NCBI GenBank assembly: GCA_019322435.1
Contig: JAHWIR010000005.1
Span: 75,879 to 139,878, forward strand
Length of the DNA stretch: 64,000 nt
Direction of reading: 5' to 3'
Source: Candidatus Woesearchaeota archaeon
GTDB lineage: Archaea; Nanobdellota; Nanobdellia; Woesearchaeales; WJKL01
Numbering within the stretch: position 1 is the first letter of the stretch; the number at the start of each line of letters is the position of its first letter. Both the position numbers and the translations under genes were made by a program. The notes under the pieces were generated by a model. That model made no database searches. It saw only the letters and a program-made list of their open reading frames with translations, and was not told the DNA's origin. Of this stretch, positions 26,329-33,922 are shown in pieces.

Positions 26329-26976
26329 ATGGCAAAAGAAAGGTTAGAGGAAGTTTTGAAGAAAAAAGTAGAGCCTTTGCTAGAAGAAAGCATGCATAAG
26401 ATTTTAGGGGTTACTATTTCTGAGTTTGGCAAAGATATATCTGACAAGATTGAAAGAAATCCATTGATTGCATATGATATTGATACTGCTTTGGATTTTA
26501 AGGCTGCGAAGAAATTATTTAAGAAGCAGTTTTTGACAAGAATGCTGCAAACGCATTTTGGGAATATATCTGCTGTTGCTCATATCACTGGATTAGATAG
26601 GAGGAGTGTCCACAGGGCTGTAAAAGAGCTGGGGATTGGCATTAAAGGGATTCGCAGGGATATGCTGAAAGCTGATTATTATAGAAAAGAAGCTGTTGGA
26701 GGCATATTGAAGAATACTCTTGAAAGTTATAAAGCAGTGATTAGGCCTGGGAAGCTGGAAGATATGTATAAGAATGTTGATCAGATTAGTTCTGATATTG
26801 TGAAAGAACTGCCAACAATAGAGATGAGCTGGGATTCAGCTGAGAGGATGTTTGAAAAGCAGTATTTTGAAAAGGCTTTGAAAGAGAATAAAGGCAATGT
26901 TTCTAAGACTGCAAGGAAGATTGGGTTAAGGTATGAGACATTGCATAGAAAGTTGAAGAAATTGGGGCTTAAATAG
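26329..26976 (+). CDS. Transcription regulator with two Fis-type HTH domains
   Basis: The 215-residue protein has two copies of a Fis-like helix-turn-helix. The first (about residues 62-106) reads FLTRMLQTHFGNISAVAHIT and continues with DRRSVHRAVKELG. The second (about 172-215) has ALKENKGNVSKTARKIGLR and ETLHRKLKKLG. Fis-type HTHs usually sit at the C-terminus of bacterial NtrC-type activators; here there is no AAA+ domain, and the duplication suggests that one chain contacts two half-sites. The ATG at 26329 sits about 25 nt after a TATA box. It lies directly upstream of the peptidase operon. Confidence 0.75.
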   Translation: MAKERLEEVLKKKVEPLLEESMHKILGVTISEFGKDISDKIERNPLIAYDIDTALDFKAAKKLFKKQFLTRMLQTHFGNISAVAHITGLDRRSVHRAVKELGIGIKGIRRDMLKADYYRKEAVGGILKNTLESYKAVIRPGKLEDMYKNVDQISSDIVKELPTIEMSWDSAERMFEKQYFEKALKENKGNVSKTARKIGLRYETLHRKLKKLGLK

Positions 26977-26978
26977 TA

Positions 26979-27066
26979 TGACTTTTTTGTCTCACTTTTA
27001 GCTATTTCTATACACGAATGTTTATAAGTCTAGAATGCTTATATATTATAGTGTGACCTATTTGTC
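26979..27066 (+). promoter_or_regulatory. Two exact TGACnnnnTTGTC motifs and promoter of the peptidase operon
   Basis: TGACTTTTTTGTC at 26979-26991 and TGACCTATTTGTC at 27054-27066 are direct repeats 75 bp apart. They flank TATA-like sequences (TTTATAAG about 27020, TTATATATTATAG about 27040). Together with the copy before the HTH gene they suggest a small regulon centred on that regulator. Confidence 0.5.
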
Positions 27067-27088
27067 ATGCTGTAGAAATGTGATTAAT

Positions 27089-27244
27089 ATGGTATGGTTT
27101 GATTCAAGTTTAAGGTTTCAGCTGTGTGAAGCTGGAATCAGCGGTAATGTGGAACCAATAAAGCCTTGCAGTGGAAAATGCGGGCAATTAGAGATTCCAT
27201 CTAGTTCTAGCTCTATTAGCGGGTTTACAGCAGGTGGGCAATAA
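27089..27244 (+). CDS. Small Cys/Ser-rich protein (51 aa)
   Basis: Starting at the ATG of 27089, the protein is 51 residues long: MVWFDSSLRFQLCEAGISGN, then a CSGKC pair, then a Ser-rich end with ISGFTAGGQ. A GTGAT sequence a few bases upstream can act as RBS. Its stop overlaps the metallopeptidase start (TAATG), so the two are translationally coupled. No family is recognised. It could be a substrate or partner of the peptidase. Confidence 0.55.
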   Translation: MVWFDSSLRFQLCEAGISGNVEPIKPCSGKCGQLEIPSSSSSISGFTAGGQ

Positions 27245-28026
27245 TGGGATATTCAAGCGGATGCGGATATAGCTGCGGAAGTTCTGGCGCTTATTCTAGC
27301 TTAGAAAATATTGTTGGAAATTATAATGGTGGTTCTGGCGGAAGAGGCATTGATTATATGATTGCAGCAGAACCTGTTAAACAGTTTGAGCCAAGAGCAG
27401 ATTATTTTGATGATGTTAAAAAAGAGGTTTATTCTGATAATTACAAAAGTGTAAAAAGAGTTTCTGAAACTTATAGTCACAGCATTTCTCATTTCCTTAA
27501 TCCAGTAAGGCCTTTGAGTGTTTTTGTCGGAGAAGCTAAGGAGATAAAAGGCTTTGTAGAAGAGGCTTTTAAGGCCTTAACTGGACAGGAATTTCCAGAT
27601 GATATAATTGTGAGGGTTGTTGAGGAAGAAGAGATGAAGAAGATGCATCCTGCAAATGTTTTGGGATTTGCAATAAACAGAAAACATCTTGGACTGCCTT
27701 CTGAGATTTTTGTTAAAAAGGATTTATTAGACAGATTGATGCTGACAATAGGGCATGAATTAGGGCATGTTTTGACAAGAAGATTAGCTGATAATAAAGA
27801 TGAAGAAGCAAAAGCTTTTGCTTTTAGTCTGGCTTGGATGAAGAAGATCAAAGAAGAGAATATTGCTAATCTGTCCACTGTAATACAATTGGATAAGCCT
27901 GCTGAGAATGGTGTGCATAATGTTGCATTGGATTTTATTTTGAATTTAGTCAATAAAGGAAGGGAAGCAATAAAGGTTTGGATGGGGCTGGTTAAAGGTG
28001 AATTAAATGTATGTGAGTGGAGCTGA
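27244..28026 (+). CDS. HExxH zinc metallopeptidase with Gly/Ser/Cys-rich N-terminus
   Basis: The 260-residue protein has a zinc-peptidase motif HELGH at about residues 171-175 (TIGHELGHVLTRR), followed by NKDEEAKAFAFSLAW, whose Glu could be the third ligand as in gluzincins. The first 40 residues are Gly/Ser/Cys-rich (MGYSSGCGYSCGSSGAYSS). No signal peptide or membrane helix is seen, so it probably acts in the cytoplasm. It is coupled to the 51-residue gene upstream and overlaps the repeat protein downstream by 20 nt. Its substrate is unknown. Confidence 0.75.
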   Translation: MGYSSGCGYSCGSSGAYSSLENIVGNYNGGSGGRGIDYMIAAEPVKQFEPRADYFDDVKKEVYSDNYKSVKRVSETYSHSISHFLNPVRPLSVFVGEAKEIKGFVEEAFKALTGQEFPDDIIVRVVEEEEMKKMHPANVLGFAINRKHLGLPSEIFVKKDLLDRLMLTIGHELGHVLTRRLADNKDEEAKAFAFSLAWMKKIKEENIANLSTVIQLDKPAENGVHNVALDFILNLVNKGREAIKVWMGLVKGELNVCEWS

Positions 28027-28495
28027 AAAGGAATTAGAAGAATTGTTAAGGATGATGAGGATGTATAGAGATTCTACTGTAAGTCCTGGAATCACTAGCA
28101 GTTTTCTTTTTGATAATATAAGGTCTTATACAAATGACAGCAAAAGTATCTCTGACAGTGTAAAAGGATTGTATGGAACAGATGGGGCAAATCATATTGA
28201 TGGTTATAATTTCAGCAATAAATCTATAATGAATAGTTATGGAAAAGGAGATGTAATGAGTGTTTATGGAACAGATGGGGCAAATCATATTGATGGTTAT
28301 ATGAATATTAGCAATAAAGCTCTTTTAAAGGGCCTTTATAATGAAACAGGAGCTAATTATAGAAGCGATAAATCAGGAAAAAGTTCTAGTAGATTAGGTT
28401 CTGGTGGAAAGTCTGGTGGTGGAAAAACCTCTTCTAGTGGGAAGGGTTCTTCAAGCAGTTCTAGTTCTAGTGGTTCTTCTGGCGGCGGGAAATAA
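28007..28495 (+). CDS. Gly/Ser-rich repeat protein (162 aa)
   Basis: The 162-residue protein has a helical N-terminus, then two identical YGTDGANHIDGY repeats (about residues 56-67 and 87-98) and a degenerate third (LYNETGANYRS), then a low-complexity Gly/Ser/Lys tail ending SGSSGGGK. The repeats are encoded by identical 36-nt segments (28172-28207 and 28265-28300), implying recent duplication or selection. It overlaps the metallopeptidase gene by 20 nt. Repeats plus a neighbouring peptidase suggest a processed substrate, but this is inference. Confidence 0.6.
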   Translation: MYVSGAEKELEELLRMMRMYRDSTVSPGITSSFLFDNIRSYTNDSKSISDSVKGLYGTDGANHIDGYNFSNKSIMNSYGKGDVMSVYGTDGANHIDGYMNISNKALLKGLYNETGANYRSDKSGKSSSRLGSGGKSGGGKTSSSGKGSSSSSSSSGSSGGGK

Positions 28496-28531
28496 TTAAG
28501 TTTATTAACTATTTCTTTAATTTAATATAAA

Positions 28532-29707
28532 ATGGCTAAAAAAGATTTTGAAAGAAATATTTGGAAGTATTATATTTTTGTTTTTTTGAAGAATATGAAT
28601 TTAATTGTGCCTATCTTTATGTTGTTTTTTCTAGAAAATGGATTAAGTTTAACTCAAGCAATGTTTCTGATTACAATAGCTTGTGTTATGGGGTTGGTAT
28701 TAGAGATTCCTAGCGGAGTATTTGCAGATTTATGGGGCAGGAAAGGTTCAATGATATTAGGAGCATTATGTTTAATAGGAGGGTATTTCATTAGAGCAGC
28801 CAGTACTAGTTTTATAGAATTTGCAGGATCTATGGTTATTTTGGCTACTGGCGCGGCATTTATTTCTGGAGCAGATAAAGCAATGATATACGATAGTCTA
28901 AAAGAGATTAAGAAAGAGCACTTATACAAGAAAATAGCTGGAACTGAGAATTTTTTTGCTTCTGGAGGAATGGCGATAGGCTCATTAATAGGAGGATCAA
29001 TAGCAATATTTGGTTTAAGAAAAGCTCATTATGCTATGCTTATTCCAATGGGTTTGTTGCTGCTAATTTCTTTCACATTTAAGGAGCCTGAGATGTATAA
29101 AAAAGTAATTAAGAGAAATTATTTAGGACATTTAAAAGAAGGTGTTATATTTTCTTTTACTCATAAGCGAGTAAGGAATTTGATTTTATTTTCAGGCCTT
29201 ATGATTGGATTAATGATGACAAGCCATATGTTTTACCAGCCCTATATGAAACAGATTGGGGTTCCTTTGGAAGCATTCGGTGTACTGTATCTGTTATTTT
29301 TAGGAGTTGCTGCAGTTTCTGCAAAAGGAGCTTATAAAATAGAAAAAAAGTTAGGAGAGAAGAAATCAATAATCATGATTCCATTATTATTAGCATTGCA
29401 ATTATTTTTAATAGGAAAATTTTCATTTTATAATGCTTTCTTGTTCCTCTTTATAGGAGAATTTATTTGGGGTTTTAACAGGCCTATACTTGCAAATTAT
29501 ATTAATGAACATGTTGAATCATATCATAGAGCAACAGTATTATCAGTAAATGCCATGGGTCATAAGATAGTTTGGGCTATTGCAGCTCCATTAATAGGCT
29601 TGTTTGCAGATCTTTGGAGTGTGCAAACTGCATTTTTAATTATGGCTGTAATTGTTGCTGTTATTTCTATAGTGATATTAAGCGGATGGAAGCTTAGGAA
29701 AAGATGA
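28532..29707 (+). CDS. MFS transporter
   Basis: The 391-residue protein has about twelve membrane helices and the MFS loop 2-3 signature GVFADLWGRKGSM. Substrates of this subfamily vary (drugs, small metabolites), and none can be assigned. The gene begins 36 nt after the repeat protein and may be part of the same unit or use the AT-rich gap as a promoter. Confidence 0.85.
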   Translation: MAKKDFERNIWKYYIFVFLKNMNLIVPIFMLFFLENGLSLTQAMFLITIACVMGLVLEIPSGVFADLWGRKGSMILGALCLIGGYFIRAASTSFIEFAGSMVILATGAAFISGADKAMIYDSLKEIKKEHLYKKIAGTENFFASGGMAIGSLIGGSIAIFGLRKAHYAMLIPMGLLLLISFTFKEPEMYKKVIKRNYLGHLKEGVIFSFTHKRVRNLILFSGLMIGLMMTSHMFYQPYMKQIGVPLEAFGVLYLLFLGVAAVSAKGAYKIEKKLGEKKSIIMIPLLLALQLFLIGKFSFYNAFLFLFIGEFIWGFNRPILANYINEHVESYHRATVLSVNAMGHKIVWAIAAPLIGLFADLWSVQTAFLIMAVIVAVISIVILSGWKLRKR

Positions 29708-29725
29708 GATTCTGGCGGGAAATAG

Positions 29726-30700
29726 TTATTCTTTCTTTATACCAGGAAGCCATTTCTCTTTTGTTATGATTACGTTTTCATGATTCCTGATTATCTCGTG
29801 GAATTCTCTTCTTAAATCATCAATAATTTTATTCAGCTCTTGGTAATTATTTACAACTAATTCTAATTCAGCATCCCATGGTGCAATCATCTTTACATAA
29901 TAAGTAGTTTGAGGAAGATTTTTTATATATTCTAATAATCTTTTTTCTTCTTCTGGGCTTATAGATCTGTAATAAAGAATTATTTTAAAATATTCTAATC
30001 CAAGCTTGTTGTGGTCAATACTGGTTCTATAACCTATGATTATTCCTTTGTCTTCTAGATTCTTTATTTTGTTCCTCACAATCTTAACTGTAGATCCTGC
30101 TTCTTTTGCAAGCAGAGTGATTGGGATTCTTGCATTGTTTGCCAGAATATCCAGTATTTTTTGATCGGTTTCATCTATTATATTCTTTACAATCTCTCCT
30201 GCAAAAGATTTAACTTCATAAATCTCTCCTGTCAGATATTTTTTAACATATTGCTTTGTTTCAATCATAACACCAATTTCTTTTCTTATTATTAAGTGCT
30301 TGAATCTTGAAAAAATATCATTTTTAATCTTGTCAAACTCTATTGATGATTCTGCACTTACTCCTATTATATAATCCCATACTCCGCTGCAGATACCATG
30401 CCATGGAATTTTTTTATGGCTTCCAATATATGCAAATAGTTTGTCTTTTTCTTCAGGGATGTTTTCTAACTGCAGAAATATCTTGTAATATGTTATGCCT
30501 AGTTTTGCATGGTTGATAGATGTTATGAATTTCTCTAAAACACCCTTTTCCATTAACTGCTTTATCCTGTATTTTGTTGCTTCTCTTGAACGTCCTATGC
30601 GTTTTGCTAATTGTGTGTTAGATATTCTTGCGTTTTTATCTAGCTCAAAAAGCAATTTTCGGTCAATTTTATCTAGTTTTACTATGTTATTATTGCCCAT
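29726..30700 (-). CDS. Double Lrp/AsnC family regulator
   Basis: The 324-residue protein contains two Lrp-like units. The first HTH (KIDRKLLFELDKNARISNTQ) is at about residues 10-60, with its effector-type domain to about 150. The second HTH (ETDQKILDILANNARIPITL) is at about 175-225, with a second ligand domain. This is a fused dimer of the usual 150-residue protein. The ATG at 30700 lies about 25 nt after a TATA box, so the upstream TTG at 30709 is unlikely. It is divergent from the radical SAM unit and is a candidate regulator of it. Confidence 0.85.
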   Translation of the reverse strand: MGNNNIVKLDKIDRKLLFELDKNARISNTQLAKRIGRSREATKYRIKQLMEKGVLEKFITSINHAKLGITYYKIFLQLENIPEEKDKLFAYIGSHKKIPWHGICSGVWDYIIGVSAESSIEFDKIKNDIFSRFKHLIIRKEIGVMIETKQYVKKYLTGEIYEVKSFAGEIVKNIIDETDQKILDILANNARIPITLLAKEAGSTVKIVRNKIKNLEDKGIIIGYRTSIDHNKLGLEYFKIILYYRSISPEEEKRLLEYIKNLPQTTYYVKMIAPWDAELELVVNNYQELNKIIDDLRREFHEIIRNHENVIITKEKWLPGIKKE

Positions 30701-30783
30701 ATTAACCAATAATATCTTTTTCTTTATAAATATTGCTATTTTCGGTCAAAATATGATAGGAAGTTTGTTATATAGGTAATAAC

Positions 30784-30795
30784 TACTAAATAGTA
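30784..30795. promoter_or_regulatory. Small palindrome upstream of the radical SAM unit
   Basis: TACT at 30784-30787 and AGTA at 30792-30795 form a palindrome with a 4-bp centre, between the divergent Lrp gene and the 19-codon ORF. Its position suits an operator, but a match this short can occur by chance. Confidence 0.3.
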
Positions 30796-30813
30796 ATAAA
30801 TGAGGTGATACAA

Positions 30814-30873
30814 ATGTTCAATCTTGCTGAATTCATAAGACAATGCGAAGTAAAATCTGTGGTGAGAAAATGA
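30814..30873 (+). CDS. 19-residue ORF coupled to radical SAM gene
   Basis: An ATG at 30814 follows a full GAGGTGAT ribosome binding site by 4 nt. It encodes MFNLAEFIRQCEVKSVVRK and stops at 30871-30873, overlapping the ATG of the radical SAM gene (ATGA). The strong RBS and exact coupling argue that it is translated. It could be a leader peptide that controls translation or a small substrate of the enzyme. No homologous family is recognised. Confidence 0.5.
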   Translation: MFNLAEFIRQCEVKSVVRK

Positions 30874-32378
30874 CAAAGAAGATTATGTTATTAAAACCGC
30901 CAATGTATACAGATGCTGTATTTGATCCAATCAGAACAACACAGCCGATTGGATTATGGTATATTGGAAGCTATCTAAAAGAAAAAGGATACGATGTCAA
31001 TATACTAGATACAGTTATGGAGGGCTTTGATAACAAAGTAATGCTAGACTCAGATGTTTGTTTTGAAGAGTTTGAAAAACAAAAATCAAAAGACTTGGAA
31101 GAACTTACTGCAGAAGAATTTGTAGACAAATATTCTCCATATGATTCAAAAGACAATATTAACAGATTTATTGTCAGGACTGGATTGTCTGATGAGGAAA
31201 TCTTAGAAAGGATTAGAGAAGAGAAGCCAGACTATATTGGAATGTCTGTTTTTGCATCTTGCAATCATGATCCTGCTGTAGATATAGCTAAGATCATTAA
31301 AAAGGAATTTCCAGATGTAAAGATAATTGCTGGAGGAGCTCATGCTACTGATATGGCTGAAACTCTGCTAAGAGATTCTGAAGGAGCAATTGATTTCTGC
31401 GGATTAGGAGATGGCCAGTATGTTTTAGAAGATATTCTTGAAGGAAGAATGCCAGAAATAGGAATTGCTTATTTAGAGAACAATGAATTAATCTATAAAG
31501 GAGAATTCAGAAGGATGAAGATGGACGAGTTCTCATTGCTTGATCCAGATTTAGTCAAAGATATAGAGTTACCTATGCCTGCTTCGCACACTCAAGATAC
31601 TGAAGGAAGAAAATATGTTGATGTCATGTTTTCAAGAGGATGCAGAAAAAAATGTGAGTATTGCGTAGCTGGAAGCAAAGATTATGGCTATGACAAATTA
31701 AATCTGGAAACAATTGATGAGCAGCTTAAGAAACTGAAAAAAGCTGGTTATGAAGAGCTTGTTTTGCAGGATGATGATTTGCTTAGAGATAAAAATCATT
31801 TTTTCAGTGTGCTGGAATTGATGAAAAAATATGATTTCAAATGGCAGGATAATGGAGGAATAGCTATTGAAGACCTTGATACAGAAGTAGTTGACAAGAT
31901 CATTGAAAATGGAAACTGCAATTCATTGTATATTCCTTTTAATCCAAGACATTTTAGAGTGAAGAGAGCTGCAAATACTGCTACTGAAAAATATTCAGGA
32001 AATGTTGAGCAGTTGAAGAGACTTAGAGATGCAGAAATCTATGTTTTTACTAGTGGCATCTATGGAACAGATGTGCAGACTAAAGAAGATATTGATGCTG
32101 AGATTGATATGTACAAACATTTGATAACAGAAGGTTATGTAGACCAAGCACTAGTGTTTGCAGTAGCCCACTTGCCTGCAACCAAGAACTATGAATTGTT
32201 TAGTGATGACATTATAAAGAAAGATGACTGGATAGGCTATTCTATATTTGTGCCTCAAGCGAAAACAGAGACAATGAGTATAGAAGAAGTTGAAGTAGCT
32301 GTTGTAAAAGCTAATAAAGAATTCAACAAACTTCAGAAACAAGCAGGAGTATGGGGTTCAGCTTTCCCTAAAAAATAA
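30870..32378 (+). CDS. B12-binding radical SAM protein
   Basis: The 502-residue protein has an N-terminal cobalamin-binding-type Rossmann domain (KIMLLKPPMYTD to about residue 200; the DxHxxG His motif is not obvious, NHDPAV being the nearest) and a radical SAM barrel with SRGCRKKCEYC (C257, C261, C264) binding a 4Fe-4S cluster. A charged insertion lies at about residues 55-115. Members of this class include methyltransferases and ring-forming enzymes; the substrate here is unknown. The start at 30870 is chosen over 30843 because GGTGAG lies five bases upstream and the preceding 19-codon ORF ends there. A T-run terminator follows its stop. Confidence 0.85.
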   Translation: MTKKIMLLKPPMYTDAVFDPIRTTQPIGLWYIGSYLKEKGYDVNILDTVMEGFDNKVMLDSDVCFEEFEKQKSKDLEELTAEEFVDKYSPYDSKDNINRFIVRTGLSDEEILERIREEKPDYIGMSVFASCNHDPAVDIAKIIKKEFPDVKIIAGGAHATDMAETLLRDSEGAIDFCGLGDGQYVLEDILEGRMPEIGIAYLENNELIYKGEFRRMKMDEFSLLDPDLVKDIELPMPASHTQDTEGRKYVDVMFSRGCRKKCEYCVAGSKDYGYDKLNLETIDEQLKKLKKAGYEELVLQDDDLLRDKNHFFSVLELMKKYDFKWQDNGGIAIEDLDTEVVDKIIENGNCNSLYIPFNPRHFRVKRAANTATEKYSGNVEQLKRLRDAEIYVFTSGIYGTDVQTKEDIDAEIDMYKHLITEGYVDQALVFAVAHLPATKNYELFSDDIIKKDDWIGYSIFVPQAKTETMSIEEVEVAVVKANKEFNKLQKQAGVWGSAFPKK

Positions 32379-32396
32379 TTTTTTTCTTTTTTTTTA
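32379..32396 (+). terminator. T-rich termination signal
   Basis: The stop codon of the radical SAM gene is followed at once by TTTTTTTC and another T run. T-runs are typical archaeal terminators. Similar runs follow the genes ending at 33881 and 34417. Confidence 0.5.
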
Positions 32397-33104
32397 AATT
32401 CTTTCCCACAATGCATTAAAGAAATCTCTTTGTTTTTCTACAATGTGTTTTGAGTAGATTAAGACGCCTCTTGGAGAATCTCCCCAAGAAATTATTGCCA
32501 TCTTGCTGTTGCAGATGCCTGTATTTGCTGGAACAGGCATGTCTGTGTATTTCATCCTTAGATATTTTCTTTTCTTGAACAAAGGTTTTAATGAGATTGG
32601 AGCAATTCCTTTTGTGATTAATCCTTTGTCTTTTCTCTTTGCATCGTATCTTTTGTAGAATTTCTGTATCTCCTTGCTTTTTTCCAGTTCAGGAGCAAAG
32701 AACAGGAACTGATCTGCTTTTTTAGCGTCTTCTATCAATGTGTTTAACAATGTCATAACTCCTTTTAATCCCTGGAACAGCTCAACTTCCTGCTTTTCTT
32801 TTGCCAGTTTCTGCTTTTCTTTTAGTTTTGGAAGCAGTTTTGCAACCTGTTTTTCCTTGTCCTTAAGATAAACCATGAAGTTGTTTGGATCTGCTGCCTG
32901 ATATATCTTGAATTTGCCTTTTTTTGTGTATGAAACAAGGCCTTTTTCTATCAATCTGTTGATATTAAAGTGAAAAACAGAGTTTTGGATGTCTGCTTTG
33001 TCTATTATGTTGCCTGCAGTGGATGGACCTAATTCTAGTAAAGCTAAATACACTTTAATTTCTCCTTGTGTCAGGCCAATATCCTCTAATATCTTTGTAT
33101 CCAT
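32394..33104 (-). CDS. TrmB family transcription regulator
   Basis: The 236-residue protein has an N-terminal winged HTH typical of TrmB (MDTKILEDIGLTQGEIKVYL, then LGPSTAGNIIDKADI) and a coiled segment at about 85-125 (KEKQVAKLLPKLKEKQKLAK). The C-terminal effector domain (about 130-236) has a PLD-like TrmB layout. The ATG at 33104 fits a leaderless start: a TATA box (GGTTTATAAAC on the minus strand) lies about 25 nt upstream, and the longer frame would cross that promoter. It is divergent from the receiver gene, with a 24-bp palindrome between them. Confidence 0.85.
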   Translation of the reverse strand: MDTKILEDIGLTQGEIKVYLALLELGPSTAGNIIDKADIQNSVFHFNINRLIEKGLVSYTKKGKFKIYQAADPNNFMVYLKDKEKQVAKLLPKLKEKQKLAKEKQEVELFQGLKGVMTLLNTLIEDAKKADQFLFFAPELEKSKEIQKFYKRYDAKRKDKGLITKGIAPISLKPLFKKRKYLRMKYTDMPVPANTGICNSKMAIISWGDSPRGVLIYSKHIVEKQRDFFNALWERI

Positions 33105-33141
33105 GGATATACTATACTTAAATTGTTTATAAACCTTTCTA

Positions 33142-33165
33142 TTATCCTCCAATATTGTAGGATAA
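33142..33165. promoter_or_regulatory. 24-bp palindromic operator candidate
   Basis: TTATCCT at 33142-33148 mirrors AGGATAA at 33159-33165, and the centre CAATATTG (33150-33157) is itself a perfect palindrome. Only one base pair in the 24 breaks symmetry. It sits between the TrmB-like gene and the receiver gene, just upstream of the TrmB gene's TATA box, as expected for an autoregulatory site. Confidence 0.6.
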
Positions 33166-33221
33166 ATATTGATATATGCCAAGTGTGATTACTATATTAT
33201 AACAAAATGGAGGAAAATAAA

Positions 33222-33881
33222 ATGAAAAAACTCGAAATATTAATTGTGGAAGACAATCCAAAACATTTGGAAGATGTAAAGACATACATCAATGAAAAGT
33301 TAGAAGCTGGAGCTGAAATTAAAGTTGATTATGCAAGCAACTTAAAGGAAGCTGAAGATTGCACTGCAGAGAAGAAGTATGATGGAATAATCTGTGATAT
33401 ATTCTTTCCAGCAGGAAATGAGAATGAAAAAGAAGTAAAGGATGATGCTTATGAGGTTCTAAAAGCAATGTATCCAGATTCTATAGGGAAAAAAAGATAT
33501 CTTGGAGATCTTGCAACAGATGATGATTTTGGGCCTTTAGGAGTAATTATGGCAGAAAAAGTAAAGGATGATGTTCCTTTTGTATTCTGTACAAGTACCT
33601 ATCATCATGGAGATAAAACCCACTTCGTAGTAGACTATGCTGAAAAACAAAAGATACCCTTAATAGAAATATCGCAGAAAGTCATTAGACTTATTTCAAG
33701 TGGTGACCTTGATAAAAACGTAGAACATACAGAAAAACAATGGGACGAGGCTTATTATGAATTGATAAAGAAAGTTGTTTGTGATAAGTTTGGAGTAAAA
33801 GATAGATATGACCTTAATGAAGAACAAGAAGCTGAATTCAAACAGTTAAGGGAAAAGTATTATCCTCCAAAGAAAAAATAA
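33222..33881 (+). CDS. CheY-like receiver domain protein
   Basis: The 219-residue protein begins LEILIVEDN and has the phospho-acceptor Asp in GIICDIFFP (about residue 53) and FVFCTSTYH, where the conserved Ser/Thr would lie. Insertions within the domain (about 60-105) and an 80-residue helical C-terminus make it longer than a simple receiver. No kinase gene is nearby. ATG 33222 is preferred: GGAGG five codons upstream is its RBS, and the ATG at 33207 overlaps that site. Confidence 0.75.
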   Translation: MKKLEILIVEDNPKHLEDVKTYINEKLEAGAEIKVDYASNLKEAEDCTAEKKYDGIICDIFFPAGNENEKEVKDDAYEVLKAMYPDSIGKKRYLGDLATDDDFGPLGVIMAEKVKDDVPFVFCTSTYHHGDKTHFVVDYAEKQKIPLIEISQKVIRLISSGDLDKNVEHTEKQWDEAYYELIKKVVCDKFGVKDRYDLNEEQEAEFKQLREKYYPPKKK

Positions 33882-33922
33882 TTTTTTTCTTTTTTTTAAA
33901 TTCAAAACAAAGGTGATGAAAA

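Noticed and set aside
27089..27244. Ubiquitin-like modifier ending in GG for the 51-residue protein next to the peptidase.
   Set aside because: The protein is too short and Ser-rich to form a beta-grasp fold, ends GGQ, and the peptidase is HExxH, not JAMM.
33222..33881. A two-component system with the receiver protein.
   Set aside because: No histidine kinase gene lies nearby. The receiver is annotated alone.
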